A DNA stretch of 64,000 nucleotides from Pseudofrankia coriaricola (GTDB lineage: Bacteria > Actinomycetota > Actinomycetes > Frankiales > Frankiaceae): assembly GCF_001854805.1 (NCBI RefSeq), contig NZ_MBLO01000243.1, forward strand, positions 97,873 to 161,872. Direction: 5' to 3'. The position numbers were made by a program, and so were the translations under genes. Numbering within the stretch: position 1 is the first letter of the stretch; every line of letters starts with the position of its first letter. This document shows positions 37,325 through 46,223 of the stretch, in pieces. Under the pieces are notes generated by a model. It saw only the letters and a list, made by a program, of their open reading frames with translations. It was not told where the DNA came from and searched no databases.

Positions 37325-37963
37325 TCATGGGCCGAACACCATGGCTTCGCTATTTCCCCGGGCCGGCGCACCCTCGGCGTCACCGGCGCGCAGGAGGGTG
37401 ACGAAGCCCTCGGCCACGGCCGCGTAGCCGCGGGGGCTCGGGTGGATGCCGTCGGGGTTCCACAGCGACGGGTCGTCGGTGCCGGGCGCGTGCGCCAGGT
37501 CGAAGCACGGCATACCGAGCCGGGCCGCGAGCGGGCGGATGTAGGCGTTGGCGGCGTCGAACCGTTCGCGCAGGAGGTCGCGGAGGCCGGGTGGGATAGG
37601 CAGCCGGCCGGGGATGTCGGGGAAGGTGATCGTGAACGCGACGGTGCCGGGCACCGTCAGCGCGTCGAAGATCGCTGCGAGGTTGTCCTCGAACCGGGAC
37701 CGGGAGTAGTCGCTGACCAGGTCGTTGCCGCCGACGGTGATGCCGACGAGCCGCGAGTGGGCGGCGGTGGCGAGCGCGAGCTGGCGGTCGACGACGGTCT
37801 GCGTGGTGGCGCCGTGCTCGCCGAGGTTGCGCACCCGGCTCGGCGGGATCCCCAGCGCCGCGGCGACCCGCGGCACCCAGCCGAGGTAGCCACCGCCCGG
37901 CGCCGGGTCCCCGCGGCCCTGCGCGAAGCTGTCGCCGAGCACCGTGAACATCGGCGCGGGCAT
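37325..37963 (-). CDS. SGNH/GDSL hydrolase
   Basis: A 212-aa esterase/lipase of the SGNH family. Block I is 'VLGDSFAQG' (Ser nucleophile), block III is 'ITVGGNDL', and block V is 'NPDGIHPSPRGY' with catalytic Asp and His. No signal peptide is visible, so it is likely cytoplasmic. It is 145 bases upstream of the synthase gene on the same strand and may be co-transcribed. An acyl-hydrolase beside a synthase that has no thioesterase domain is a candidate for chain release, but this is inference from position. Confidence 0.88.
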   Translation of the reverse strand: MPAPMFTVLGDSFAQGRGDPAPGGGYLGWVPRVAAALGIPPSRVRNLGEHGATTQTVVDRQLALATAAHSRLVGITVGGNDLVSDYSRSRFEDNLAAIFDALTVPGTVAFTITFPDIPGRLPIPPGLRDLLRERFDAANAYIRPLAARLGMPCFDLAHAPGTDDPSLWNPDGIHPSPRGYAAVAEGFVTLLRAGDAEGAPARGNSEAMVFGP

Positions 37964-38076
37964 GGTCGTCGCTCCTCCTCATGCGGGCCGGCGGGCGGCC
38001 GGATGACGGCGATGGTGGATGGCGGCGGGCGGCGGCGGCCGGCACCGGCAGACGGGCGCCGGCCGCGTTCGGCAGG

Positions 38077-39273
38077 TCAGGCCGCCGAGAGCATGGCCTC
38101 GAGGTTCTCCGGGGCGAAGAACACCGACGCGGGGACGACGCCGGCGAGCAGCCCGAAGAACAGCTTCCGCGCGTTGTCATTGGCGGCCACGCCCGTCAGC
38201 ACGGCGACCAACTCCGGCGGGAAGTCGAGCTCCGCGACCGTGGTGGTCAGGTCGAACACGGTCGACGACTCCTCGTCGCGCAGGCGCTGGTAGTCGGCCA
38301 GCGTCTCGTCCAGCGGGCGCGCGCCGCCCAGGCCCTCGTCGACCGCCTCGGCGAGCAGCTCGGCGGCGTGGAACGCGTCGGCGATCCCCTGCCCGGTGAC
38401 CGGGTCCTTGTGGTACCCGGCGTCCCCGATCAGCGCCCAGCCGGGGCCATGCGACGTCCGGTAGTAGTTGTCGGGGTAGCGGATGCCGTAGTAGCGGTCG
38501 GCCTGCTCGGCTCCCTCGAGGTCGGCGGCGAGCTGGGGGTCGATGTTGCGGAAGACCTCGCGGATGCTGCCGTCGATGTCGGCGCGGAACGGCTCGAAGG
38601 CGTCCAGGCGACGCATCGCGGTGACGAGCGTCAACCCGTCGTGCGTGGGCCAGCCGGCGCACTGCTCCCGCACGCCGAAACGGCTGTGGAACTGCCAGTC
38701 GAGACCGCTGAAGTACGAGTAGTAGATGAAGCAGGCGGCCGGCACGACCTTGTAGAACTCGGCGCCGACAAGCCCCGCGACGACGGAGTTGCGCCCGTCG
38801 GCCCCGATGACCACCCGCGCACGCTCGGTCACCTCGGCGCCGCCCGCGTCGCGGCCGCGGATGCCCGCCGCCCGGCCGTCGTCGTCGAACACCAGCTCGC
38901 GGACGGAGAAGTTCTCGCGCACCTCGACCCCCGCCTCGGCGGCGCCGTCGAGGAGGATCTTGTCGAGCACGGTGCGCCGCGGTGCGAGCGAGAAGTCGAG
39001 GCCGTCGATCGGGTCGGCGAATCCGCTGATCATCAGGTCCCGGTAGGACATCGTCATGTGCCGGATCGGGGTGGGCCCGGTGGCCATCAGCCGGTCGAGC
39101 AGACCCCAGTCGCGCAGCCGCAGCAGGCCGGCCTGCTGCAGGTAGTGCGTGGACAGCGTGTCGCTCGGGAAGCTGCCCCGGTCGACCAGCAGGACCCGGT
39201 AGCCACGGCGCGCGAGCAGCATCGCCACCGGCGAGCCGGCGCAGCGTGCGCCGACGACAGCCACGTCGTACAT
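38077..39273 (-). CDS. FAD-dependent oxidoreductase (monooxygenase/geranylgeranyl reductase-like)
   Basis: A 398-aa flavoprotein of the p-hydroxybenzoate hydroxylase superfamily. It has the FAD motif 'VVGARCAGSPVAMLLARRGY' with an Arg-Cys-Ala-Gly variant common in actinobacterial geranylgeranyl-reductase-like proteins, then 'RARVVIGADGRNSVVAGL', and the ribityl-binding 'LIGDAGYHKDPVTGQGIADA'. It could hydroxylate, reduce or epoxidise a lipid or polyketide. It is on the same strand as the GDSL hydrolase and synthase, 113 bases upstream of the hydrolase, and divergent from the hotdog thioesterase. Its part in the pathway is plausible but unproven. Confidence 0.87.
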   Translation of the reverse strand: MYDVAVVGARCAGSPVAMLLARRGYRVLLVDRGSFPSDTLSTHYLQQAGLLRLRDWGLLDRLMATGPTPIRHMTMSYRDLMISGFADPIDGLDFSLAPRRTVLDKILLDGAAEAGVEVRENFSVRELVFDDDGRAAGIRGRDAGGAEVTERARVVIGADGRNSVVAGLVGAEFYKVVPAACFIYYSYFSGLDWQFHSRFGVREQCAGWPTHDGLTLVTAMRRLDAFEPFRADIDGSIREVFRNIDPQLAADLEGAEQADRYYGIRYPDNYYRTSHGPGWALIGDAGYHKDPVTGQGIADAFHAAELLAEAVDEGLGGARPLDETLADYQRLRDEESSTVFDLTTTVAELDFPPELVAVLTGVAANDNARKLFFGLLAGVVPASVFFAPENLEAMLSAA

Positions 39274-39586
39274 CGGTCAGTCCCCTATCGGTCGTCCGTT
39301 CACGTCGTCCGATGCCAGTCCGCCCGGCGCGGTGTCGGCCGGCGCGATCTCGCCCGGCGTTGTACCCTCAGCGCCGAAAAACGTCGTCCGGCGCGCCGGA
39401 GCGCCACCCAGTCGGGGGCGTCGCATATTTTCCTACCGCGTCCGACGGTTTCCGGGCGGACGCTCTGACGCGTTCCGATCGGGCAATTGACAGGGGCAAT
39501 CAAAGACACGTCGAATACTCACGATGCCCGCCTGCGTTTGCTGGCCATTCACCGGCGGTAAATCTTCGCGGGTGAGGCTGGAGGGT
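39274..39586. other. Divergent intergenic region
   Basis: It lies between the FAD oxidoreductase (minus) and the hotdog thioesterase (plus). A relatively AT-rich part (39430-39530) with TTGACA at 39487-39492 may hold the thioesterase promoter. A matching -10 at normal spacing is not evident. Confidence 0.45.
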
Positions 39587-40111
39587 ATGTCCGCACAGTC
39601 TGACATTCCTTCCGCTCTGGCGGAGGCCCGCGCGTCGCACCTGCGTTCCCACGGGGACACGGCGCCCGACCTCGAACAGCTGCGCCAGGTCATCGACGCG
39701 ATGGTGCCCTTCTGCGACCTCGTCGGGGTGCGTGTCATCGAGCTGCGCCCGGATGCGGGCGTCGCCGAGCTGCCCGACCGGCCGGATCTGCGCAACCACA
39801 TGGGCACCGTGCACGCCGGCGCGATCTTCCTCGTGGCCGAGGTGTCCGGCGCCGCGGCCTTCTCCGGGGCGATGGCGCCCCGGATCCTCGGCGTCCAGGC
39901 CTTCGTGCTGCGCGACTGCCGGGTGTCCTACCTGAAGCCGGCGCGGGGCCGGCTGCGGGCGCACGGTGCGATCGACACCACCGTCACGCGCGACGTACTC
40001 ACCCGCACCGGCACCGAGCGGTTCGACCTGACCGGCCGCTCGCTGGTCTACGACGACGCCGGCGTGCTGGTGGCCAAGGTCGACTTCGACTACGTCGCCA
40101 CCGTCGCCTGA
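39587..40111 (+). CDS. Hotdog-fold thioesterase (DUF4442/PaaI-like)
   Basis: A 174-aa single hotdog protein. 'NHMGTVHAGAIFLVAEVSGAAAF' is the central helix with the family's Asn/His and Gly pattern, and 'CRVSYLKPARGRLRAHG' is the following strand pair. It probably hydrolyses an acyl thioester (CoA or ACP). I chose the ATG at 39587 because the alignment to the family starts just after it; GAGGG lies close before it. It is a single gene at the edge of the synthase locus, ending at a strong bidirectional terminator. Confidence 0.8.
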   Translation: MSAQSDIPSALAEARASHLRSHGDTAPDLEQLRQVIDAMVPFCDLVGVRVIELRPDAGVAELPDRPDLRNHMGTVHAGAIFLVAEVSGAAAFSGAMAPRILGVQAFVLRDCRVSYLKPARGRLRAHGAIDTTVTRDVLTRTGTERFDLTGRSLVYDDAGVLVAKVDFDYVATVA

Positions 40112-40157
40112 CACCGCAACCGCTACCCGCTACCTGCCGTCCGCCACCCGCGACGCC

Positions 40158-40193
40158 GGCGCGTCCGTGAGGGTCGTCCCCTCCGGACGCGCC
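40158..40193. terminator. Bidirectional terminator hairpin
   Basis: GGCGCGTCCG (40158-40167) and CGGACGCGCC (40184-40193) pair perfectly over 10 bp with a 16-base loop, plus a flanking CGAC/GTCG extension. It lies between the convergent thioesterase and acyl-CoA synthetase genes. Confidence 0.75.
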
Positions 40194-40244
40194 GTCGCTG
40201 TCAGGTTCGACACCATCCGCTGCCGGTCATGAGGCAGGCACGGC

Positions 40245-42239
40245 TCAGCGCGGGCGCGGGGCGTACATCTCCTCGATCAGCGCGGCGTTCTCCTCGGCCA
40301 CCACGGCCCGGCGGATCTTCAGGGACGGGGTGATCTGGCCGCCCTCGACCGTCAGGTCCGTCGGCAGCACGCGGAACTCGCGGATCGACTCGGCCCGGGA
40401 CACGAGCGCGTTCGCCGCGTCCACCGCGGCGCGGACCTCGGCCAGCACGGCCGGGTCGGTGCGGGCGGCCGCCGGGTCGTCCGGGCCGCCGGTGCGGGCC
40501 GCCCAGGCGCGCAGCGCCGCCCGGTCGAGCGTGACCAGCGCCGTCACGAACGACCGGCCCTCGCCGAGCACGATCGCGTGGCTGACCAGCGGGTGCAGCC
40601 GGATCCGGTCCTCCAGCGGCGCCGGCGCGACGTTCTTGCCGCCGGAGGTGATGATGAGCTCCTTCGCCCGGCCGGTGATGTAGAGGTAGCCGTCCTCGTC
40701 GAGGCGGCCCAGGTCACCGGTGCGCAGCCAGGGCTCGTGCGGCGCCGGCCCGTCGCCCGGCCAGTAGCCGGGGGACACCTGCGGGCCGGCGACGAGGATC
40801 TCGCCGACGGCGCCGGTCTCGCCGTCGCCGATCGCGACTGTCGTGCCCGGCAGCGGCCGGCCGGCGCTCCCGGGGCGGTCTGCGCCGGGCGCGTTGATGC
40901 TCACCGCCGTCGCGGACTCCGTGAGCCCGTACGCCCCGAGGATCCGCACGCCGGCACCGGTGAGGAACTCGGCGGTCGACGGGTCGAGGGTGGCTCCCCC
41001 GCAGACGACGTGCCCGAGCCGCCCGCCGAGCGCAACCCGCAGCCGCCGGTACACCAGCCGCTCGAACACCGCTCCGCGCAGTCCCCGGCCGGCGGGGCCA
41101 GCGGGGCCGGGCGCCCCACCCGTGTCGACCGCCCCGCCGGCGCGGGTGTCCGCCTGGGCATCTCGCTCGCCGCGCGCGGCTCCCGTGCCTTCCACAGCCG
41201 CGGCCGGCTCAGGCCGGCCGCGGGCGGCCCGGCCACGCTCGACGGCGTGCCGCTCGGCGGCGGCGAACAGCCGCCCGGACAGCCCGCCGCCGGCCCGCGC
41301 CCGCGCGCCCTTGCGCAGCTTCTCCAGCGCCGCGGGCACGGCGACGAGGAAGGTCGGCCGGAACGAGGCCAAAGCCGCTGGCAGGTCCCCCGGGCTCGCC
41401 ACCAGCGCGGTGTGCACCCCCGACCACAGGCAGCCCACCAGTGTCACCCGACCGAACACATGAGAAAGCGGCAGGAAAAGCGCGGTGGACGGCGCGCCGC
41501 CGGCGGCCCGGACGACCGGGTCGAGCATGTCGACGACGTTCACCGCGGCATAAAAGACGTTGGCATGCGTCAGCATGCAGCCTTTCGGTTCACCGGTGGT
41601 TCCGCTGGTATAGACGATGGTGGCCAGGTCCGCCGCCTGGACCGCGTCCAGGCACGCCGCGAACCGCGATTGGTCGACGTCACCGCCGACCGCGGCGAGT
41701 TCATCGACCGCGTCGTCGAGCGTCCACAGACGGTCGTCGGGAACGCCCGCGGCACGCAGCAGCCCGGCGTGTTCCGGGGTCTGCGCGAACGCGGCGACGG
41801 CGCCGCTGTCGCGCATGATGTGCGCGGTCTGGTGGGCGGACGACGTCGGGTAGACGGGGACGGTCACCGCCCCGACGGACCACAGCGCGAAGTCGACGAC
41901 CACCCACCCGTAGCCGGTCGCGCCCATGATGGCGACGCGGTCGCCCTGGCCTATCCCGACGGCGACCAGCCCGCGCGCGACGGCGCGGACGTCGGCGCAC
42001 AACTCGGCGCCGGTGACGTCGCGCCAGCCGTCGCCCTGGGGGCTCGCCAGCACGGGCCGGCCGCCGGCCGCCTCGACCAGATCGAGGACCGCGCCGGCCA
42101 GGCCGTGCTCTTCGGGTAGCCGCGTCCCGGGTGCGTCACCTCGGTCGCCGGCTGGCGGGTGCCGCTCGGCGAGCGGCTCGCCCGCATGGTGTCCGTTGAG
42201 GTGGTGTCCGAGATTCGGGGCGGGCTGGAGGTGCTGCAC
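40245..42239 (-). CDS. Long-chain fatty acid CoA ligase (FadD15-like AMP-binding enzyme)
   Basis: A 664-aa ANL-superfamily ligase from the GTG at 42239, which has GAGGAG upstream; the frame stays open further but without family similarity. Motifs are 'VYTSGTTGEPKGCMLTH' (P-loop), 'LPLSHVFGR', 'GAYGLTESATAVSIN' and 'RTGDLGRLDEDGYLYITGR', with a C-terminal domain holding 'GGKNVAPAPLED' and 'PSLKIRR'. It belongs to the FACS branch rather than the acyl-AMP ligases. An Ala/Gly-rich insertion of about 60 residues sits in the middle. It converts a fatty acid to its CoA ester and may prime or recycle lipid products of the neighbouring operon. Confidence 0.9.
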   Translation of the reverse strand: MQHLQPAPNLGHHLNGHHAGEPLAERHPPAGDRGDAPGTRLPEEHGLAGAVLDLVEAAGGRPVLASPQGDGWRDVTGAELCADVRAVARGLVAVGIGQGDRVAIMGATGYGWVVVDFALWSVGAVTVPVYPTSSAHQTAHIMRDSGAVAAFAQTPEHAGLLRAAGVPDDRLWTLDDAVDELAAVGGDVDQSRFAACLDAVQAADLATIVYTSGTTGEPKGCMLTHANVFYAAVNVVDMLDPVVRAAGGAPSTALFLPLSHVFGRVTLVGCLWSGVHTALVASPGDLPAALASFRPTFLVAVPAALEKLRKGARARAGGGLSGRLFAAAERHAVERGRAARGRPEPAAAVEGTGAARGERDAQADTRAGGAVDTGGAPGPAGPAGRGLRGAVFERLVYRRLRVALGGRLGHVVCGGATLDPSTAEFLTGAGVRILGAYGLTESATAVSINAPGADRPGSAGRPLPGTTVAIGDGETGAVGEILVAGPQVSPGYWPGDGPAPHEPWLRTGDLGRLDEDGYLYITGRAKELIITSGGKNVAPAPLEDRIRLHPLVSHAIVLGEGRSFVTALVTLDRAALRAWAARTGGPDDPAAARTDPAVLAEVRAAVDAANALVSRAESIREFRVLPTDLTVEGGQITPSLKIRRAVVAEENAALIEEMYAPRPR

Positions 42240-42722
42240 GGGTTCTCCTCGCGGCGACAACGACGGCGACGGCGGGCGGAGACGGTGGCCTGGAGCGGAT
42301 CTCGGAGCCGTCGGTGGACCTGCCGGCGAGCGCCGGCGACGGGCCCGTCCCGCCGAGCGCGGCTCACAGCGGCGGCGGTCTGGCCCGCGCCGTCGGCACG
42401 GGCACGCGGAAACACCCGGCGACCTTTTCCGCACGGCTTCGCGAACAAATATCGTCGGTATGACCGACGAGGCGCGCCAGATGACACCCGCCGTCACGCG
42501 GGTTGTTTATCGATGATTTTCTTCAGATGCCTGACGAAAGGTTCACCGAACCTGGATAGTCCGGCCTTCCGGAACTATGCTAACCGCCGGAGGCGCCGCG
42601 GCGAAGGCCCCGGGCACACTCGCGGGGCCGCCAACGATTCGCATTTCCAGACCGGCCGATTGTGTGTGCCAATAGACCTTCGGGCGCGGCGCACCGGCTG
42701 GATTTCACGGAAGGAGCCGACG
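42240..42722. other. Divergent intergenic region with palindromic site
   Basis: It lies between the acyl-CoA ligase (minus) and the alpha/beta hydrolase (plus). No gene seen. The 42480-42560 stretch is unusually AT-rich and includes an inverted repeat at 42539-42553. Confidence 0.5.
42539..42553. promoter_or_regulatory. 15-bp palindrome, possible operator
   Basis: AGGTTCACCGAACCT is a perfect inverted repeat with a 3-base centre. It lies in the AT-rich part of the divergent promoter region of a fatty acid CoA ligase and a hydrolase, which fits a repressor site. The regulator is unknown. Confidence 0.5.
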
Positions 42723-43751
42723 GTGACCACGCACCCCGCGAGCGCCGCCGAGGCCGCCGAGGCCGTCACGGGCGCCACAGGCGTCACGGCCACGGCAGCC
42801 GACACCGCCGGAGCGGGCGCGACCAGCGTCGCCTCCGCCCCCACGCGAGTGGCCGCCGACGACGGCCAGGCCCCCGCGGTGTCCGCTGTCGAGGAGGTCG
42901 AGGTTCGGGTCGGCCCGAACCTCGACACCCGTTTCGTGGTGCGCGTCCGGCCGCGGCCGGACGAATCCGCGCCGGCGCTTGTCTTTCTTCCGGCCATGGG
43001 TGTTCGCGCCGGCTACTACGACAGGTTCGTCGACGCGCTGTACGAGGCGGGCTACTCGGTGGTGGTCACCGACCTGCGTGGCCAGGGCGACAGCACGGCG
43101 CCGCATGGCCGCCGCGGCGGCGGCTACCACGACCGCATCGAGCTGGACCTCCCCGCCGTCACGGCCGTGGCCCGCGACCGGTTCCCGAAGGCACCGGTCT
43201 TCGTCGTCGGGCACAGCCTCGGCGGGCAGCTGTCCCTCCTTCGGGCCGCCTGCCACGGCGACGAGGACGGCCTCGCCGGCATCGCCGTCATCGCCACGGG
43301 CACCGCCTACTGGCGGGCCTTCGGCCGCCGCACCGCCTATGTGCTCGTCGGCTCCTGGATCATCCCCGCGGTGACCCGGACGCTCGGGCGCTGGCCGGGC
43401 CACTGGTTCGGTTTCGGCGGCCGCCAGCCCGCTGCGCTCATGCTGGACTGGAGCCGCCACTCCAGGACGGGCCGCTACCAGCCCACCGGCTACGACCGGG
43501 ACCTGGCCGAGCTGCTCGCCGACGTCTCCCTGCCAGTGCTCGCGCTGTCCCTCGAGGCCGACCCCCTCGCGCCCCGCCGCGCCGTCGACGCGCTGATCGA
43601 CCGCCTCACCGGGACCACCGTGACCAAGGCGCACCTGACCAGGGCGGACGGCCTCGGCCGCGTCGGCCACTTCGCCTGGGCCCGCGAGCCCGCGGTGGTG
43701 GCGGACCACGTCGCCTCCTGGGTCCAGGACCAGGCGGCCAAGCCCGAGTAG
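42723..43751 (+). CDS. Alpha/beta fold hydrolase
   Basis: A 342-aa hydrolase. A 60-residue Ala/Thr-rich N-terminus precedes the fold; this is not a signal peptide. It has 'LVFLPAMGVRAGYYDRF' as the oxyanion region, 'VVTDLRGQGDS', the nucleophile elbow 'VVGHSLGGQL', and the catalytic His in 'GRVGHFAWAR'. The GTG at 42723 has AAGGAG 6 bases upstream. The 'MGVRAGYYDRF' form is shared with predicted hydrolases of unknown substrate (YheT/serine aminopeptidase-like). It is divergent from the acyl-CoA ligase. Confidence 0.85.
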   Translation: MTTHPASAAEAAEAVTGATGVTATAADTAGAGATSVASAPTRVAADDGQAPAVSAVEEVEVRVGPNLDTRFVVRVRPRPDESAPALVFLPAMGVRAGYYDRFVDALYEAGYSVVVTDLRGQGDSTAPHGRRGGGYHDRIELDLPAVTAVARDRFPKAPVFVVGHSLGGQLSLLRAACHGDEDGLAGIAVIATGTAYWRAFGRRTAYVLVGSWIIPAVTRTLGRWPGHWFGFGGRQPAALMLDWSRHSRTGRYQPTGYDRDLAELLADVSLPVLALSLEADPLAPRRAVDALIDRLTGTTVTKAHLTRADGLGRVGHFAWAREPAVVADHVASWVQDQAAKPE

Positions 43752-43783
43752 CACGGCCCGCCACCGGCGAACGACACCGCGTT

Positions 43784-43842
43784 CGAGGCAGTCAAAACTG
43801 GAGTCAGGAGCGCCGCCCGAACCCCAGTCTTCACCTGCCTCG
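43784..43842. terminator. Bidirectional terminator stem-loop
   Basis: Nested arms pair around the loop: CGAGGCAG (43784-43791) with CTGCCTCG (43835-43842), and inside them ACTGG (43797-43801) with CCAGT (43824-43828). It lies between the convergent hydrolase and HAD genes. Confidence 0.65.
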
Positions 43843-43868
43843 ACACGCGGTGGCGGGGACCGAGGCGC

Positions 43869-44588
43869 TCAGGGTCGGTCGAGCCGGCCGGTGAGCCAGA
43901 CGTCGAGCTGGGCGATGGTGGCGTCGGCGGACACGTGGTGGATCGCCGACCAGCCGCGCCCGACGGCAACGGCGCAGTTCTCCTCCGTGTCGTCGATCAG
44001 CAGGCAGTCGGCGCCGGCCCGCCCGAGTGCCCGCTCCGCCAGCTCGTAGATCGCCGCGTCGGGCTTGCGGACGCCGGCCTCGAACGAGTTGATCCTGCTC
44101 TCGAACACGTGGAACACCCCGGGCAGCAGCGCCTCCCGGTGCGGCTCCCATTCGCGGATGCTGTTGGTCAACAACCCGAGCCGCACCCCGCGCTCCGACA
44201 GCTCGACGAGCCGGGCGAGCAGCGCGTGCTCGGCGCGGTGGGCCGCGTACCAGTGCTCGCCCATCCTGCCCAGGTCGACCGCGGGCGTCCACGCCGGAGC
44301 CAGCGCCGCCGCCATCTGGTCTCCCCAGTCGCGTTCGCTGACCAGGCCGAGCTCCAGCGGGCCGAGCCCGGTCAGGCCGTGGGCCGCGGCGACATCCTCC
44401 ATCGCCGCGAGCAGTACGGCGGCTGGGACACCCGCGGCGGCGACCACCCGCCCCAACGCGTTGGCGACCGGCGAGGTGAGCACCCCGCCGAAGTCGCACC
44501 ACACCGCCGGCTCGCCAACCGGCCCACCAACCGCCACGCCGCCCGCCTCGGCCACGCCGTTCTCGACCTGCGATCGGGTCTCAGTCAT
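43869..44588 (-). CDS. HAD-superfamily phosphatase
   Basis: A 239-aa HAD-IA hydrolase. Motif I is 'CDFGGVLTSP' (nucleophile Asp32; the second Asp is Gly, as in the YihX-like branch), motif II 'LGLLTNSIR', motif III 'VRKPDAAIYELA', motif IV 'CLLIDDTEEN'. The cap domain lies between motifs I and II. The ATG at 44588 overlaps the ABC ATPase stop by 8 bases, so it is the last gene of the sugar ABC operon. YihX-type enzymes dephosphorylate hexose 1-phosphates, which would fit a sugar-uptake operon. The precise substrate is inferred. Confidence 0.88.
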   Translation of the reverse strand: MTETRSQVENGVAEAGGVAVGGPVGEPAVWCDFGGVLTSPVANALGRVVAAAGVPAAVLLAAMEDVAAAHGLTGLGPLELGLVSERDWGDQMAAALAPAWTPAVDLGRMGEHWYAAHRAEHALLARLVELSERGVRLGLLTNSIREWEPHREALLPGVFHVFESRINSFEAGVRKPDAAIYELAERALGRAGADCLLIDDTEENCAVAVGRGWSAIHHVSADATIAQLDVWLTGRLDRP

Positions 44589-46218
44589 TGTCGACCTCTC
44601 TGCCGGGGCCACCCGCCGTGCCGGCCGGCGCCTGGGTGGCGGCCTCCGTGGGGGCCGGCAGACGCCGGCCGCTGTCGGCGTCGAACAGATGTAGGCGCCG
44701 GACCGGAACTCGGACCCGCAGCCACGTGCCGACCACCGGCGGGGCCGACCGGGACGGCACGGTCACCGTCCAGTCGCCGGCGAGCGAGACGCAGTGCGCC
44801 ACGGCGGCGTCGCCTGTGAACTCGACGATATCGACCCGGCCTAGCACGGTCAGGCCGTCGCCGTCGCCGTCGCCATCCGCTCCGTCGTGAGCTCCCGCTC
44901 CCTCCCCAACGTCCGCTCCCCCACCGGCGCTCAGGCCGGCGGGGTCGTGCCGGGTGAGGTGGTGGTCGGCAAGACCGAATTCGGTGAGATCGGATTCGGG
45001 GAGATCGTCGCCGGACGGCACCGTCTCGGCGACGCCGTCGCCCGGGCGCCAGCCCAGCAGGACCCGCGGCGTCGCCGCGGCCTCGCCACCGCCGACCCGC
45101 CACGGCAGCCCGGCGCGCAGGCCAGGCGCGGCCAGCACCGTCGCCCCGCCGGCCCGCGCCTCGGCGTCGACCGGGTGCAGGTTCATCGGCGGGCTGCCGA
45201 GGAACGTCGCCACGAACGTGTCCGCCGGCTGGTGGTAGACCAGCGCGGGCGGGCCGGCCTGCGCCACCCGGCCGGCGTTCATGACCACCAGGTAGGTGCC
45301 CATCGACAGCGCCTCCAGCTGGTCGTGGGTGACCAGCACGACCGTGTTCGCGAGCTCTCGGTGCAGCCGTACCAGTTCGGCCCTGGCGTGCTGGCGCAGC
45401 TGGGCGTCGAGCGCGGACAGCGGCTCGTCGAGCAGCAGCACGGCGGGGCGGCGCACGATCGCCCTGGCGAGCCCGACCCGCTGGCGCTCACCGCCGGACA
45501 GCTGCCCGGGCCGGCGGCGGCGCAGCTCGCCGAGGCGGAGCAGGTCGACGGCCTCGGTGACTCGCTGGGCGATCTCCGTCCGCCCTGGTCCGGGGTGATG
45601 GCGGCGCCCTGTCCAGTGCCGGCGCCGGGCCTCAAGCGTCAGGCCGAAGCCGATGTTGCGCTCGACGGACAGGTGCGGGTACAGCGCGAAGTCCTGGAAC
45701 ACCATCGACACGCCGCGCTCGCCCGGCGGCAGGTGGGTGACGTCGAGGCCGCCGAGGAGGATGCGGCCCGCCTCGGGTGTCTCCAGCCCCGCGACCAGGC
45801 GCAGCCCGGTCGACTTGCCGCACCCGGACGGCCCGACGAGCACCGTGAAGCTCCGCGGCGGCAGCTCGAGGCGCCCCACGTCGAACGCCAGCCGGCCGCC
45901 GTAGCTCTTGGCGACGCCGTCGAACAGGATCCCGGCCGCGGTGTCGTCGGTGGCCGTCGGGCGGACGGCCGAGTCAGCGGCGCCGTCGTCTACCGACGCG
46001 GCGACCCGGCCCTCGGCCGTGACGCCCTTGCCATCGGCGACCGGCTGGTCGACGGCGGTCTGGCCGGTGCGGGTCATCTCACCGGCCGATCCGGCGGCCG
46101 CCGGCTCCGCGACAGTCGGCCCCGCGGCGGGCGCGCGGACGGCACCGACACCGACGCTGGGGACCGAAGCGGGAGCGGGAGCGGGCATGGCCCGCGCGGG
46201 CACGGTCGGGTGGGTCAT
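44581..46218 (-). CDS. Sugar ABC transporter ATP-binding protein (MsmK/UgpC-like)
   Basis: A 545-aa ATPase, long for the family (about 360). A roughly 120-residue Ala/Thr-rich N-terminal extension precedes the nucleotide-binding domain: Walker A 'GPSGCGKST', Q-loop 'VFQDFALYPHLSV', signature 'LSGGERQRVGLARA', Walker B 'VLLLDEPLSALD', switch 'VTHDQ'. The C-terminal TOBE part is interrupted by an Asp/Gly-rich stretch near aa 440-480. The ATG at 46218 lies 6 bases from the permease stop at 46224. It energises the two permeases of the operon. Having its own ATPase differs from many actinobacterial sugar importers that share MsiK. Confidence 0.9.
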   Translation of the reverse strand: MTHPTVPARAMPAPAPASVPSVGVGAVRAPAAGPTVAEPAAAGSAGEMTRTGQTAVDQPVADGKGVTAEGRVAASVDDGAADSAVRPTATDDTAAGILFDGVAKSYGGRLAFDVGRLELPPRSFTVLVGPSGCGKSTGLRLVAGLETPEAGRILLGGLDVTHLPPGERGVSMVFQDFALYPHLSVERNIGFGLTLEARRRHWTGRRHHPGPGRTEIAQRVTEAVDLLRLGELRRRRPGQLSGGERQRVGLARAIVRRPAVLLLDEPLSALDAQLRQHARAELVRLHRELANTVVLVTHDQLEALSMGTYLVVMNAGRVAQAGPPALVYHQPADTFVATFLGSPPMNLHPVDAEARAGGATVLAAPGLRAGLPWRVGGGEAAATPRVLLGWRPGDGVAETVPSGDDLPESDLTEFGLADHHLTRHDPAGLSAGGGADVGEGAGAHDGADGDGDGDGLTVLGRVDIVEFTGDAAVAHCVSLAGDWTVTVPSRSAPPVVGTWLRVRVPVRRLHLFDADSGRRLPAPTEAATQAPAGTAGGPGREVDND

Positions 46219-46223
46219 GGCGC

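Noticed and set aside
35855..38293. An 812-codon plus-strand frame across the synthase start and GDSL gene
   Set aside because: It spans two real genes and their intergenic gap, which no true gene would do here; no family similarity.
39487..39520. Possible promoter TTGACA with GAATAC before the hotdog thioesterase
   Set aside because: The spacing is about 20 bases with no sign of a MerR-type regulator, and the -10 is weak, so I did not list it as a promoter.
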